A stretch of DNA of 64,000 nt from Gottfriedia acidiceleris (lineage in GTDB: Bacteria > Bacillota > Bacilli > Bacillales > Bacillaceae_G), in assembly GCF_023115465.1 (NCBI RefSeq), contig NZ_CP096034.1, forward strand, positions 3,658,001 to 3,722,000, in the 5' to 3' direction. The notes beneath the pieces are model-generated. The model was not told the origin of the DNA. It saw nothing but the letters and a program-made list of their open reading frames with translations, and did no database searches. Shown here one piece after another: positions 36,532-45,520 of the stretch; the first letter of the stretch is position 1, and each line of letters starts with the position of its first letter. The position numbers and the translations under genes are program-made.

Positions 36532-36812
36532 AAATTCCCCTCCAAACAAAAATAAAGAGCATTTTTCCTATACCTATATTGAAGGAAAAGCTCAAAATAT
36601 ACAACTATTTTGCACACATTTATAGTATTATTCTAAAATTATGTTTTCATTTATACCATTTTATTTTTTGTTTTTTGTATGATAAAAATACCGTTAGGCA
36701 ATTATTCAATCGATATGCTTTTTTTTAATTTCCATTAATTTGTATCAAATTTTTTTATTTTTAAAGTTTATATTGTACACTAGACTTAGTCTTTAATAAG
36801 GAGGGAATTAAA
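36532..36812. other. Divergent intergenic region
   Basis: About 280 bp between the beta-carbonic anhydrase (minus) and the aldo/keto reductase (plus), holding both promoters. It is very AT-rich; no repeat or riboswitch-like structure was seen. Confidence 0.4.
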
Positions 36813-37637
36813 ATGAAGTTTGAACATTCTATTGCATTACATAATGGAGTTAAAATGCCTCAATTAGGTTTAGGTGTGTGGCGTGTGTCACAAGAAGATG
36901 GTGTAGATGCAGTCCGAACAGCTATCGAAGTAGGTTATCGTCATATTGATACTGCAGCTGTCTATCAAAACGAGGAGCAAGTAGGTGAAGCAATTCGCCA
37001 ATCTGGTGTTTCCCGTGATGAACTTTTTATTACAACAAAAGTTTGGAATGCTGATCAAGGATACGATACAACTTTAAAAGCTCATGAAGAAAGTCTTAAA
37101 AAATTAGGCTTGGACTATGTTGATCTTTATTTAATTCACTGGCCAGTAAAAGAAAAATATTTAGATACATATAAAGCATTAGAAAGACTTTACGATGAAA
37201 AGCTTGTACCAGCAATTGGTGTTTCAAATTTTCATGTCCATCACTTAGAAGATATTGCAGCTCATCGCAATATTAAACCAATGGTCGATCAAGTCGAATT
37301 GCACCCAATGTTTCAACAAAACGAATTACATGAATATTGTCATAAAAACGGCATTGCATTAGAAGCATGGAGTCCATTAATGCAAGGTGGCGAAGCTTTA
37401 ACAAATCCTGTTATAAAAGAAATTGCGGATCAATATGGTAAATCAACTGCCCAAGTCATCATCCGTTGGCACTTACAACGCAATGTTATCGTTATTCCTA
37501 AATCAATCACACCTTCACGAATTCAAGAAAACTTTGAAGTATTTAACTTCGAGCTTTCATCAAATGATATGCAACAAATCGCTACACTTGATGCAAATAA
37601 ACGTGTAGGTCCAGATCCTGATAATTTTGATTTCTAA
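36813..37637 (+). CDS. Aldo/keto reductase (glyoxal reductase-like)
   Basis: A 274-residue TIM-barrel NADPH-dependent reductase of the AKR5 type. The catalytic set Asp, Tyr, Lys, His is seen in YRHIDTAAVYQNE near 44-56, TTKVWN near 74 and DLYLIHWPV near 103; the NADPH-binding IPKSITPSRIQEN lies near 227-240. It probably reduces aldehydes such as methylglyoxal, like YvgN. GGAGGGAATTAAA precedes the ATG. Monocistronic. Confidence 0.93.
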   Translation: MKFEHSIALHNGVKMPQLGLGVWRVSQEDGVDAVRTAIEVGYRHIDTAAVYQNEEQVGEAIRQSGVSRDELFITTKVWNADQGYDTTLKAHEESLKKLGLDYVDLYLIHWPVKEKYLDTYKALERLYDEKLVPAIGVSNFHVHHLEDIAAHRNIKPMVDQVELHPMFQQNELHEYCHKNGIALEAWSPLMQGGEALTNPVIKEIADQYGKSTAQVIIRWHLQRNVIVIPKSITPSRIQENFEVFNFELSSNDMQQIATLDANKRVGPDPDNFDF

Positions 37638-37680
37638 GAGGCAGGTTTGGGTATAGAGGAAATTTATAATAAAGAATTAG

Positions 37681-37719
37681 AAATGGCTACCAGTCTTTTA
37701 AAAGGTAGCCATTTTTTCT
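37681..37719 (+). terminator. Terminator of the aldo/keto reductase gene
   Basis: AAATGGCTACC (37681-37691) pairs with GGTAGCCATTT (37704-37714), followed by TTTCTT. Confidence 0.88.
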
Positions 37720-37774
37720 TATCCCTGAGATTCTTATGGCACGAACTTAAAATTCATTTAATAAATTTATATAA

Positions 37775-38416
37775 TCAAATTAAATAAATTTCGATTCGTT
37801 CTTTCCCTCCCCCTATATTGTTTCGCTTTAACTTTATTCCCTTAATTTCTCCAGTTCGCTTAATATGTGTTCCACCGCACGAAACTTTACCAAAGCCTTT
37901 GATTTTCCAAAATCTTCTTTGATTTTCTAGGTCATCAAACTCACTATTAATTTCCAAATCTGCATCAATCAACTCCTTTGCTTTTGTCTCTAAAAGTGGG
38001 AATGTCTCAGAGATTTTTCCATCCCAATAGAAATCAATTCTTGCTTTATCACTAGTAATATTTGCACCAATTTTTTCAGGATTATGATAGTTCTGATACA
38101 TTAGCTCCAAGATGATTTCTGCAGCAAAATGTAGCTTCATAATTCGATATCGTTTCTCCCAATCGATTTCAATCACTACTTCTTGCCCTTTTTGAAGGTC
38201 ATGATTTTCTGGTAAAGTGTAGATAATATCTAATCCGTCCTTCTTCGCTTCAATCACCTCATAATTACCAATTCGCCCAGAATCTGATTGTTGCCCACCC
38301 GAAAAAGCATAAATAATGGTTTCATTTAAAGTCACATTCCTGCCATCTACTTCCGTAACAATTGCAGTGGCCTTTGTACGATAAGGATCTTCCCAAAATA
38401 GCTTTTTTACCCCCAT
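37775..38416 (-). CDS. AlaX-type alanyl-tRNA editing protein with an altered zinc site
   Basis: A 213-residue stand-alone editing-domain protein that in its family hydrolyses mischarged Ser- or Gly-tRNA(Ala). The C-terminal motif SCGGTH near 178-183 is intact. The usual first zinc motif HxxxH appears as HFAAE near 97-101, so one histidine is replaced by glutamate, as in some AlaX subgroups or in an impaired enzyme. GAGGAG seven bases before the ATG at 38416 decides the start. It is 16 bp after the next upstream gene and probably cotranscribed. Confidence 0.85.
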   Translation of the reverse strand: MGVKKLFWEDPYRTKATAIVTEVDGRNVTLNETIIYAFSGGQQSDSGRIGNYEVIEAKKDGLDIIYTLPENHDLQKGQEVVIEIDWEKRYRIMKLHFAAEIILELMYQNYHNPEKIGANITSDKARIDFYWDGKISETFPLLETKAKELIDADLEINSEFDDLENQRRFWKIKGFGKVSCGGTHIKRTGEIKGIKLKRNNIGGGKERIEIYLI

Positions 38417-38432
38417 TAATTCACTCCTCAAC

Positions 38433-38894
38433 TTACTTTGTTACAACTTCACTACTTTTTACTAATTCAATACGTACTTTTTTCAGCCCATCTTTTTCAT
38501 CAACATATGTACTTAAATTCCAATTTGCTGCAAGAGTATGTTTAATTAGATTGATTGCTTCTTCAGATAAATAAATTCCTTGAATTGCAGTTCCCATATC
38601 TTCATAATCTTTTTCAACTTCAATGCCAAATTTATATCTTAATAAAGTCATTAATGAGCCTTTTGTTAAAAATTTGATTTGATAGCCTTCATTAATAATT
38701 TTATTAAAATTCTCTACATTGTTTTTGTACAGGTTTATTAGTGTTTCCCAGTCAGGAAAACCATTACCATATTGATTTAAAAACTCGAAATTCTCTTCTT
38801 TCACAGCGTTTATTAACTGAATGTTTTCTACACCGGCACTACGTAGACTTTCAATCATAATTGCATTATTTATAGCAATACTAACAAAGCTCAT
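38433..38894 (-). CDS. Hypothetical protein upstream of alaX
   Basis: A 153-residue soluble protein with no signal peptide or membrane segment. I do not recognise a family. It contains an aromatic-rich central part (NGFPDWETLINLYKNN near 44-59). GGGAGAACAAAG precedes the ATG. It heads a two-gene transcript with the alanyl-tRNA editing protein, so a link with translation quality control is possible but unproven. Confidence 0.65.
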   Translation of the reverse strand: MSFVSIAINNAIMIESLRSAGVENIQLINAVKEENFEFLNQYGNGFPDWETLINLYKNNVENFNKIINEGYQIKFLTKGSLMTLLRYKFGIEVEKDYEDMGTAIQGIYLSEEAINLIKHTLAANWNLSTYVDEKDGLKKVRIELVKSSEVVTK

Positions 38895-39090
38895 CTTTGT
38901 TCTCCCTTCGAATTAAAAGAATATTCTTTTTATTAAACTTTATCATAATATGCGGCACTAAACTATTAATTTGATGAGATTTACACAAAGATGATGTGGA
39001 TAGGGAAATCTTTGAAACTTTACGTATGTTTACTAAAAAAGGACAATATTATTGATGAATAAATAGCTTGAAATTATTACTAAATACGTA

Positions 39091-39103
39091 AAAACCACAA
39101 GAT
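39091..39103 (-). terminator. Distal arm of the terminator split by the IS3 element
   Basis: AAAACCACAAGAT here is the exact reverse complement of ATCTTGTGGTTTT at 40556-40568 on the other side of the insertion sequence. Without the element they form a 13-bp hairpin with an 11-nt loop, followed on the minus strand by TTTTTAC: the terminator of the histidine kinase operon. Confidence 0.82.
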
Positions 39104-39152
39104 TCCTGTTACATATCTGAACTGGACCCAAAAAGTTAGACACATATTTTAA

Positions 39153-40055
39153 TTATGCTACTAGTGAGGATTGGACCCTGTATTGTACAGGGCTCAATCC
39201 TTTTAATTTTGTCTTAATTCGTTTGTGATTGTAGTAGTAGATATAATTTTCTAATTCTAAAATGAAATCTTCGATACTCTTAAATTCCTGAAGATAAAAT
39301 AATTCAGACTTTAATAAACCAAAGAAGTTTTCCATAACTGCATTATCTAAACAGTTACCTTTTCGGGACATACTTTGGATAATTTTGTTTTCTTTGAGTA
39401 GATGCTGATATTTTTTCATTTGGTAATGCCATCCTTGATCTGAATGTAGGATAGGGGAGTCACCATCATTAAGGCGTTTAAAAGCTTTATCTAACATTTT
39501 TGTTACTAATGGAAATACAGGACGTTTTTCAAAATTATAAGCCACGATCTCACCGTTATATAGGTCGAGGATAGGCGAAAAGTATATCTTCTCACCAAAT
39601 AAATGAAATTCCGTTACATCAGTAGCCCACTTTTCATTAGGCTTTGATGCGTTAAACTCACGATTAAGTAGATTTGGAGCTATTCTACCAACGTTTCCAC
39701 GATAAGAACGGTACTTTTTAACTCTTACAAGGCTCTTTAATCTTAATTCAAGCATTAATCGACGAACTGTCTTATGGTTAATTAAAAGACCTTGATTACG
39801 CAATTCTAAAGTAATTCGACGGTACCCATATCTCCCAAGATGTTCATGGAAAATTTGTTTGATAGATTCCTTTACTTCAACATACTTATCAGGAGTTTTA
39901 ATTTTATTTACCCAGTAATAATAGGTACTACGTGGAATCTCAGCTATTTTTACTAAATCAATTACCTTGTATTCGTGCCTTAATTCATAGATTACTTTCG
40001 CTTTTTGTCGTTCTGTAATTTTCTCTCCTCTTGAACTAAGGCATTCAACTTTTTT
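39153..40055 (-). CDS. IS3-family transposase OrfB (DDE integrase domain), frameshift product
   Basis: The frame encodes an HTH_21-type segment (about 39790-39990) and the rve integrase core: ATDVTEF for the first Asp, HSDQGWHYQ for the second, and NCLDNAVMENFFGLLKSE for the Glu. It has no good start of its own; it opens at the A6G site (minus strand, 40055-40049), where a -1 slip from orfA would give OrfAB of about 450 residues, the active transposase. A TTG in frame at 39803 would give a truncated product without the N-terminal part. Confidence 0.9.
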   Translation of the reverse strand, partial: KKVECLSSRGEKITERQKAKVIYELRHEYKVIDLVKIAEIPRSTYYYWVNKIKTPDKYVEVKESIKQIFHEHLGRYGYRRITLELRNQGLLINHKTVRRLMLELRLKSLVRVKKYRSYRGNVGRIAPNLLNREFNASKPNEKWATDVTEFHLFGEKIYFSPILDLYNGEIVAYNFEKRPVFPLVTKMLDKAFKRLNDGDSPILHSDQGWHYQMKKYQHLLKENKIIQSMSRKGNCLDNAVMENFFGLLKSELFYLQEFKSIEDFILELENYIYYYNHKRIKTKLKGLSPVQYRVQSSLVA

Positions 40056-40501
40056 AAATATGCATTTTCCATTTTCAATCGTTCAATTTCAGCTAATAAT
40101 GCCTCTTGTGATCCTTCTACAACTTGTTTTTTCTTAGTTTCTCTTTTCATAATTGGACGCCCCCGTTTTTTTGAATAAAGGGCGTCCACACCTTTCTCCT
40201 CTAAAATGGATTGCCATTTAAAGATGGTTGATGGTGCTGGGATATTAAAAGCAGCAGCTGTTTCTAAGACTGACGACCCTGTTTCGTTCATATACGTTAA
40301 TACGTTCATTTTAAACTCGCCAGAGTAGTTTGTATATCTAGAATTTAATCCCTCCAATCCATGCGTATTAAAGAGAGCTACCCATTTTTGAATATGCTTA
40401 TGGTAAATACTATATTTTTTTCCAATACTTCTTAGTGATCCTTTACCTTCTAAGTACTCGTTAACAACAGTTATCTTTTGATCTAATGTAAATTTAGCCA
40501 T
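39992..40501 (-). CDS. IS3-family OrfA (helix-turn-helix DNA-binding protein)
   Basis: A 169-residue protein with two helix-turn-helix segments (SLRSIGKKYSIYHKHIQKWV near 22-41; SVLETAAAFNIPAPSTIFKW near 79-98) and a C-terminal leucine-rich coiled coil (LLAEIERLKMENAYLKKLNAL). It binds the IS ends and pairs with OrfB. GGAGGTG precedes the ATG at 40501. The slippery heptamer A-AAA-AAG lies at codons for LKK near its end. Confidence 0.9.
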   Translation of the reverse strand: MAKFTLDQKITVVNEYLEGKGSLRSIGKKYSIYHKHIQKWVALFNTHGLEGLNSRYTNYSGEFKMNVLTYMNETGSSVLETAAAFNIPAPSTIFKWQSILEEKGVDALYSKKRGRPIMKRETKKKQVVEGSQEALLAEIERLKMENAYLKKLNALVQEERKLQNDKKRK

Positions 40502-40555
40502 AAAAAAACTACACCTCCGATTGTTAGCCGTGTCTAACAATCGGGGTCCAGTTCA

Positions 40556-40568
40556 ATCTTGTGGTTTT
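40556..40568 (-). terminator. Proximal arm of the terminator split by the IS3 element
   Basis: ATCTTGTGGTTTT, the partner of 39091-39103. It lies about 30 bp after the histidine kinase stop; the insertion sequence has separated it from its other arm. Confidence 0.82.
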
Positions 40569-40598
40569 ACTTTGTGTTTGGAGATTAATCCAGCTTAT

Positions 40599-41999
40599 CT
40601 AAATTGTGTTTAAAGTGATGAAGGCAGTTGTTCCAACACCATTTTCACTTGTAATTTGTAGATTGCCACCATAGTTTTCAATTAGGTCTTTTGCTATTGA
40701 TAAGCCTAAACCATTACCGCCGTTAGCTCGACTTCTCGCTTTATCAGCTCGATAAAATCGGTCAAATATATGATTGATATCTTCTTCTTTAATACCGATT
40801 CCGTTGTCTTTCACTTTGATTTCGATCTTGTTTGCAACTTGAGCAGTAGTTATATCGATAATGGTGTGTTCTTTACTGTATTTAACTGCATTATCAAACA
40901 AAATAATTAATATTTGCATTAAATGTTCTCTTGCAATATTTGCTTTATCGTCTATTTGATTAGGAGTATGGAAGTGAATTTCCAAATCTTCATGTAACAG
41001 CTGATAATTGTTTATGATTTCATTTAATACTTCATTAATATTTGTTGGAGCGTATTGTTCAATCTTTTCGCTATTTTTCTCTAGCTTTGTTAACTGTAGA
41101 AGCTCATTCGTTAAAATAATCATTCTGTTTGTTTCATTAATACATGTATTTAATGAGTTTTCTAAAACAGTTTCGTCTTTTTTCCCCCAGCGATTAACTA
41201 GTGATAAGTGACCATGAATGATTGCTAAAGGTGTTCTTAATTCATGAGAAGCATCTTCAACAAATCGCTTTTGTCTTGTAATTGAAGCCTCTAACTCATC
41301 CATCATTTTGTTAAAGAGTAGACCGAGTTCAGATAGCTCATCTTTTGTTTCTCCTACAAAAACTCGCTCTTTTAATTGATTATTTTTTATTTTAATCATT
41401 GTTTGATTTAAATTCTTAATAGGATTTAATATTTTTTTTGATAAGAAATAACCACTTAAAATACTTAAAATTAACGATATGGTTGTTCCTAGAATGAGAA
41501 TCATGAAAGATTCTTTAATTAATTTCGAAAAGATTTCTACATTCATTGCAACTTCTAATACGCCATCAAAATTCTTATAATGTAATGACTTACTCTTAAT
41601 TATAATTTCTTGATTGTGTAATCTATATTTTTGAATTTCCCCGAAGGCATTTTTATTAATATGAATTTTAGGCATTTTTCTAGAAACTGTAAAAATAACT
41701 TTACCATCTTTATCTAATAATCGAATCATTTCATTATTTTGTATTATTTTCTCAAAATACACTTTGTTTTCCACTAAAGAGCTAGCACTTGGTTTCTTCG
41801 TTTTATATTCTTCATCTAAATAAGCTGACGTTTCATTTAATCTTTTTTCAATTCGATGTTGCTGCTGATTCATGACTGACATTTGAATCAAAGCAGATTG
41901 TATAAGATTACATAATGTAAATATGAAAAACATAAGCACAGCTATTGTAATTGTTATTTTCCATCTAATCGAAAGCTTATTTAACAAGGTAAGATTCAC
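40599..41999 (-). CDS. Sensor histidine kinase (ArlS/YkoH-like)
   Basis: A 466-residue membrane sensor. Two membrane segments (about 13-37 and 160-186) bracket an extracytoplasmic sensor domain; a HAMP linker follows, then the phosphoacceptor box DASHELRTPLAIIHGHLS near 248-265, the N box LFDNAVKYSKEH near 370, and ATP-lid glycine boxes DNGIGIKEED and GGNGLGLSIAKD. It phosphorylates the response regulator encoded immediately before it. The start is GTG, two bases after the regulator's stop codon, with GAGG eight bases upstream. The signal sensed is unknown. An insertion sequence has disrupted the operon's terminator. Confidence 0.93.
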   Translation of the reverse strand: MNLTLLNKLSIRWKITITIAVLMFFIFTLCNLIQSALIQMSVMNQQQHRIEKRLNETSAYLDEEYKTKKPSASSLVENKVYFEKIIQNNEMIRLLDKDGKVIFTVSRKMPKIHINKNAFGEIQKYRLHNQEIIIKSKSLHYKNFDGVLEVAMNVEIFSKLIKESFMILILGTTISLILSILSGYFLSKKILNPIKNLNQTMIKIKNNQLKERVFVGETKDELSELGLLFNKMMDELEASITRQKRFVEDASHELRTPLAIIHGHLSLVNRWGKKDETVLENSLNTCINETNRMIILTNELLQLTKLEKNSEKIEQYAPTNINEVLNEIINNYQLLHEDLEIHFHTPNQIDDKANIAREHLMQILIILFDNAVKYSKEHTIIDITTAQVANKIEIKVKDNGIGIKEEDINHIFDRFYRADKARSRANGGNGLGLSIAKDLIENYGGNLQITSENGVGTTAFITLNTI

Positions 42000-42001
42000 C
42001 T

Positions 42002-42670
42002 CTACATCCTCATTACATACCCAGTACCCCTTACAGTATGAATATAGGTATTATTTTTATCATCTAGTTTTGTTCTTAGGTAGCTAATATAAACATCTAC
42101 TACGTTAGTTTCAATTGTAGAGCCATAGCCCCATACAGTTTCTAATAAAATTTCTCTAGTTAATACACGATTTACATTGCTCATTAATAAATACAATAAA
42201 TCGAATTCTTTTTTAGTTAAATCTATGATCGCTTCATCCTTTTTAACAACTCGAGCTGCAGAATCTAATGACAAATCTTTAAACTTTAAGCAGTGTAAAT
42301 TTGTTGAACGGTCGATACGTCTAAAGATTGCTCGCATATGAGCTAAAAGTTCTTCAATAACAAATGGCTTTGAAATATAGTCATCTGCACCACTATCCAA
42401 TCCTGAAATTCGATCAAAAACACTATCTCGTGCTGTTATCATAATAATTGGTGTGTCTTTATGCGCTCTAATTCGTCTACAAACTTCAATACCACTTAAA
42501 TTAGGAAGCATTAAATCAAGCAAGATTAAGTCAAACTCTTGGTCGATGGCTTGGTTTAAACCGTCTCTACCATCATTTGAAATATGAACTTCATTTCCTT
42601 CATACTCTAATTCTAATCGTATAAAATTTGCTAATTCTTTCTCATCTTCTATAATTAATATTTTTTTCAT
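42002..42670 (-). CDS. OmpR-family response regulator (ArlR/YkoG-like)
   Basis: A 222-residue regulator: receiver domain with acidic pair IEDE near 7-10, phosphoacceptor Asp in LILLDLMLP near 53, Thr/Ser near 81 (MITARD) and Lys in YISKPF near 103; then a winged-helix output domain (DLTKKEFDLLYLLM ... VWGYGSTIETNVVDVYISYLR). By eye it resembles ArlR. It heads the two-gene operon with the histidine kinase. Targets cannot be predicted. Confidence 0.93.
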   Translation of the reverse strand: MKKILIIEDEKELANFIRLELEYEGNEVHISNDGRDGLNQAIDQEFDLILLDLMLPNLSGIEVCRRIRAHKDTPIIMITARDSVFDRISGLDSGADDYISKPFVIEELLAHMRAIFRRIDRSTNLHCLKFKDLSLDSAARVVKKDEAIIDLTKKEFDLLYLLMSNVNRVLTREILLETVWGYGSTIETNVVDVYISYLRTKLDDKNNTYIHTVRGTGYVMRM

Positions 42671-42980
42671 ATATTTTATCCCTCATTTTTTTATAATTAC
42701 ATCTATAAAATTATTATTTGTATTGTATAAGGATATCTGTTTAAGATGAAAATGGCTTTACGAATATTTTAAAATTAAATTAGAGTTTTATTAGAAATTT
42801 TTAATTTTTGCACTTAATAACTTTGATATTACTACCTATTGTGTACATTTTCTAATAATTCAACTTAAAAACGATTAAAATTTATTTAAGAATAAATTTA
42901 ATGCTTTCAAAAAAGATAAGGTAAAAGCTTCTTACTTTCGTTTAATTTATCTAATTTTTAAAGATAATTTCTTAAGATTT
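42671..42980. other. Upstream region of the two-component operon
   Basis: About 310 bp, extremely AT-rich. It should contain the operon promoter, but I could not choose one with confidence. No repeats were recognised. Confidence 0.4.
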
Positions 42981-43011
42981 CAAAAAAAAAAGGCTTTAGC
43001 ATTTGCTAAAG
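42981..43011 (-). terminator. Terminator of the Gmad2 lipoprotein gene
   Basis: CTTTAGC (42994-43000) pairs with GCTAAAG (43005-43011) around ATTT, followed on the minus strand by a run of ten T. Confidence 0.82.
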
Positions 43012-43104
43012 TCATTTTCATACTAAAAATATTTTTTTATCAATTAAGTAAGTCGAATCAAGTTGATTCCCACTATAAAAATCAATTTTCCTAATCTTCT
43101 TGAC

Positions 43105-43668
43105 TTATTTATAATTAGGAAACTGAATCGGAATATTTAGTATATGTTCTGGTTGGCCGTCTTTTGCACTTGCTACATATAATGTAAGTACCCCATTTAG
43201 ACTAGTTGGCTGATTATATTTAATTACTAATTTAAAGTTCCCCCATTCTGGTGCACCTATATCAGCCATTGTGTGACCTTCTGCTAATACATTATGACCA
43301 TCTTCTATTCGATAAAGAAATGTTGCTTCAAAAACACTAGCTTTCCCTTCAACAATTAACACATTTTTACCCGTTGAGTCATTTACGACTGAAGTGACTT
43401 TAAATGCATCGTTTTCAACTGGTGTAAATACTTTAACTGGTGGCTTAGTTTCATCCTTTTTTGGCGGATTATTAGTTCCTTTATCTGGTGTATTGCCCTT
43501 ATCAGTACTTTTGTCGGTATCTTTTGTATTACCCTTATCAGTTGTTTTTCCCTTATCAACTTGTGATGACTGATTATCTTTTTTGCCATTACCGTAGTCA
43601 CTTGATTGACAGCTTATTAAACAGAATATGCTTAAAATTATAAGTCCAATAAATAAAAGTCTTTTCAT
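43105..43668 (-). CDS. Gmad2-domain lipoprotein
   Basis: A 187-residue lipoprotein. The signal peptide ends in the lipobox CLISC near 17-20. A low-complexity linker with repeated DKG(N/T) units follows (about 35-75), then a Gmad2 immunoglobulin-like domain (from about 80; FLYRIEDGHNVLAEGHTMAD is characteristic). This domain occurs in spore-germination proteins (GerM-associated) and other exported bacillar proteins. The start at 43668 has AGGGGTG nine bases upstream; the GTG four codons earlier is too close. Monocistronic. Confidence 0.85.
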   Translation of the reverse strand: MKRLLFIGLIILSIFCLISCQSSDYGNGKKDNQSSQVDKGKTTDKGNTKDTDKSTDKGNTPDKGTNNPPKKDETKPPVKVFTPVENDAFKVTSVVNDSTGKNVLIVEGKASVFEATFLYRIEDGHNVLAEGHTMADIGAPEWGNFKLVIKYNQPTSLNGVLTLYVASAKDGQPEHILNIPIQFPNYK

Positions 43669-43806
43669 TCGTATATTCACCCCTAAATTTAATTTATAGC
43701 TGAAAATTAAATATTGTTCTGAATTAAACTATATATTTTTATCAAAAGATGAATTGCATTTTTATCGAGGAGGACTTCTAAGAATAAGAATGAATTTTTA
43801 AACAAA

Positions 43807-44718
43807 TTAAAAGAACGTACTAGCAAGTTGTATTACAATCGGTAATGTTAGACTACTTAATATAGTTGATGTAATTACAGTTTGTGCTGCAAAACTTGCA
43901 TGCGGACCTTTGAATGATAGTAATGCACTATTTCTTGAACTTGGGAAGGCACTACCTATAAAAAGGGCTTTTGCAACCACACCTTCAAAACCGAAAATTT
44001 TTATAAGTGCAAATGCAATGATCGGACCACCAATCAATCTTAAGAAGTTACTAATCGCTAAATTGTTCCAGCTAATTTCTTTCCCCGATTCAGCTAATTG
44101 AGCTCCAAGTGTAATTAACGCAAATGGGGCGAATGATTCAGTAATAGGATTTAAAATGGTAACCAATTCATGATTTAATTTCACATGAGCTATTTGAAGA
44201 ATAAAGCCAAGTACCACACTATATATGATTGGTAGCTTTAGCATTTTCATAATGGCTTCTTTCATTTGAACTGAAGCCTCTGCATTATATACTCCAACAG
44301 TAAATGTCATTATATTTTGAAACAAAACAATTAAAACTCCAATACTCAATGCAAAAGGATCATTTTTAAAAACTAACGCATTTACTGGCAACCCAAGATT
44401 TCCGGAGTTATTTAATGCAATGCTATTAGCAAATGTACCTTGCATAGATTTTTCAATTCCTCTCCATCTACATATCAATGTTGAAATTAGAGACATGGCG
44501 ACAAATTGAATAACCAAGTAAAATAAAACACCACCTGCAACTTTACCAGATAACGGACTATCATATATTTTCATAAATACTGCTACTGGAAGAAATAAAT
44601 AAACTAAGAGGGTTGTTAAAGTACGTAAGTGAAGTTTAAAAAGACGATTAATCAAATAGCCTAATATAACATAAAAAAATAGAGGTAGCATAACTTCTAT
44701 TAGTAATTTTATGACCAT
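43807..44718 (-). CDS. AEC-family (auxin efflux carrier-like) transporter
   Basis: A 303-residue membrane protein with about ten hydrophobic segments and the Mem_trans/AEC pattern: LGYLINR near 19, NSGNLGLPVNALVF near 108-121 and GSAFPSSRNSALLSF near 255-269. Family members carry malate, malonate or similar organic anions; the substrate here is unknown. AAGGAAAAGG precedes the ATG. It follows the SHOCT-domain gene after 39 bp. Confidence 0.85.
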   Translation of the reverse strand: MVIKLLIEVMLPLFFYVILGYLINRLFKLHLRTLTTLLVYLFLPVAVFMKIYDSPLSGKVAGGVLFYLVIQFVAMSLISTLICRWRGIEKSMQGTFANSIALNNSGNLGLPVNALVFKNDPFALSIGVLIVLFQNIMTFTVGVYNAEASVQMKEAIMKMLKLPIIYSVVLGFILQIAHVKLNHELVTILNPITESFAPFALITLGAQLAESGKEISWNNLAISNFLRLIGGPIIAFALIKIFGFEGVVAKALFIGSAFPSSRNSALLSFKGPHASFAAQTVITSTILSSLTLPIVIQLASTFF

Positions 44719-44757
44719 TCCTTTTCCTTCTTTCAGATAATCAACCGCTTTTTTTAT

Positions 44758-45102
44758 CTACATTTCTCGGTTAAAAATTTTTTCTTTTTCTTTTTGAAAT
44801 TCACTATTTGTGATCACCCCGTCATTTTTTAATTTATTTAATTTACGAAGTTTCACTTCAAAGTCCTCTTTCTCTCTAGTAATATACTTTTCAACAGTAA
44901 CATCATAATTGGATATACCACGATCACTAAAAACGTTGTATCCATTAATTATGGTAATCATTATCGCAATTCCGGTCCATAACAATCCGAACAGCCCAAC
45001 TTGTGGTATTACAATTGTAAAACCAAGGACAATAAAAATAATGCCAATCAATAAACCTAAAAATGACTGCCCTTTACTTGGTTTAACTCGAATCTTTCTC
45101 AA
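44758..45102 (-). CDS. SHOCT-domain membrane protein
   Basis: About 114 residues: two membrane helices (about 15-35 and 40-58), a coiled linker, and a C-terminal SHOCT motif (LRKLNKLKNDGVITNSEFQK near 85-104). SHOCT segments are short oligomerisation motifs; the role is unknown. The start is probably TTG at 45102 with GAGGTG six bases upstream; GTG at 45111 touches that site. Confidence 0.75.
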   Translation of the reverse strand: MRKIRVKPSKGQSFLGLLIGIIFIVLGFTIVIPQVGLFGLLWTGIAIMITIINGYNVFSDRGISNYDVTVEKYITREKEDFEVKLRKLNKLKNDGVITNSEFQKEKEKIFNREM

Positions 45103-45292
45103 ATTCTCCACCTCTTTTCATTTTAAAATTAATTTCTGAATGAAATAGAAGCTTTGACGGTTAAATTTGATAAAATATTATTTTGCTTTCGAAATACTAT
45201 ATTCGACAAATTATGTTTAAATACCTATTGCAAAAATAAAAAACCACCAAATTAAGTGATTTATTAATTTTTTATATTAACTTATAAAAGAG

Positions 45293-45520
45293 TTATTTTG
45301 AATATTTTTCTTTCCATTCACTTAAATAGAAAACTTCATTTGTTTTTATAGATTCTCCATCAAGTAGCGCTATAAATTCTAAACTATTTCCATCAGGATC
45401 TCGGAAATAAACACTTGCTGCTGGCATCCAAGTATTTACTACTGGTTCAATTGGATTTAATCCAAAAAAGTTTTCAGTTGGTAACTCATCGTGAATATCT
45501 TCAAGATGATCTGATTTAAT
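45293..45520 (-). pseudogene. Truncated VOC (glyoxalase/bleomycin-resistance fold) gene
   Basis: The minus strand encodes a C-terminal piece of a vicinal-oxygen-chelate protein: DHLEDIHDELPTENFFGLNP, then the family core YFRDPDGNSLEFIALL, ending in TAA at 45293-45295. The 5' half, including a start codon and the first metal ligand, is missing; the fragment is cut off just upstream of the plus-strand acetyltransferase gene. Confidence 0.8.

Larger units (their letters stand above)
39118..40555 (-). mobile_element. IS3-family insertion sequence (IS150-like), intact
   Basis: A 1438-bp element. The inverted ends share TGAACTGGACCC and GTTAGACAC with a few different bases between (left end from 39118; right end to 40555). 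The flanking 3-bp direct repeat ATC (39115-39117 and 40556-40558) is the expected target duplication. It holds orfA and orfB in overlapping frames with an A6G slippery site. The clean ends, target duplication and undamaged frames suggest a recent insertion. Confidence 0.92.

Noticed and set aside
43440-43590. DNA minisatellite in the Gmad2 lipoprotein gene
   Set aside because: The repetition reflects the DKG(N/T) protein linker and is short and irregular.
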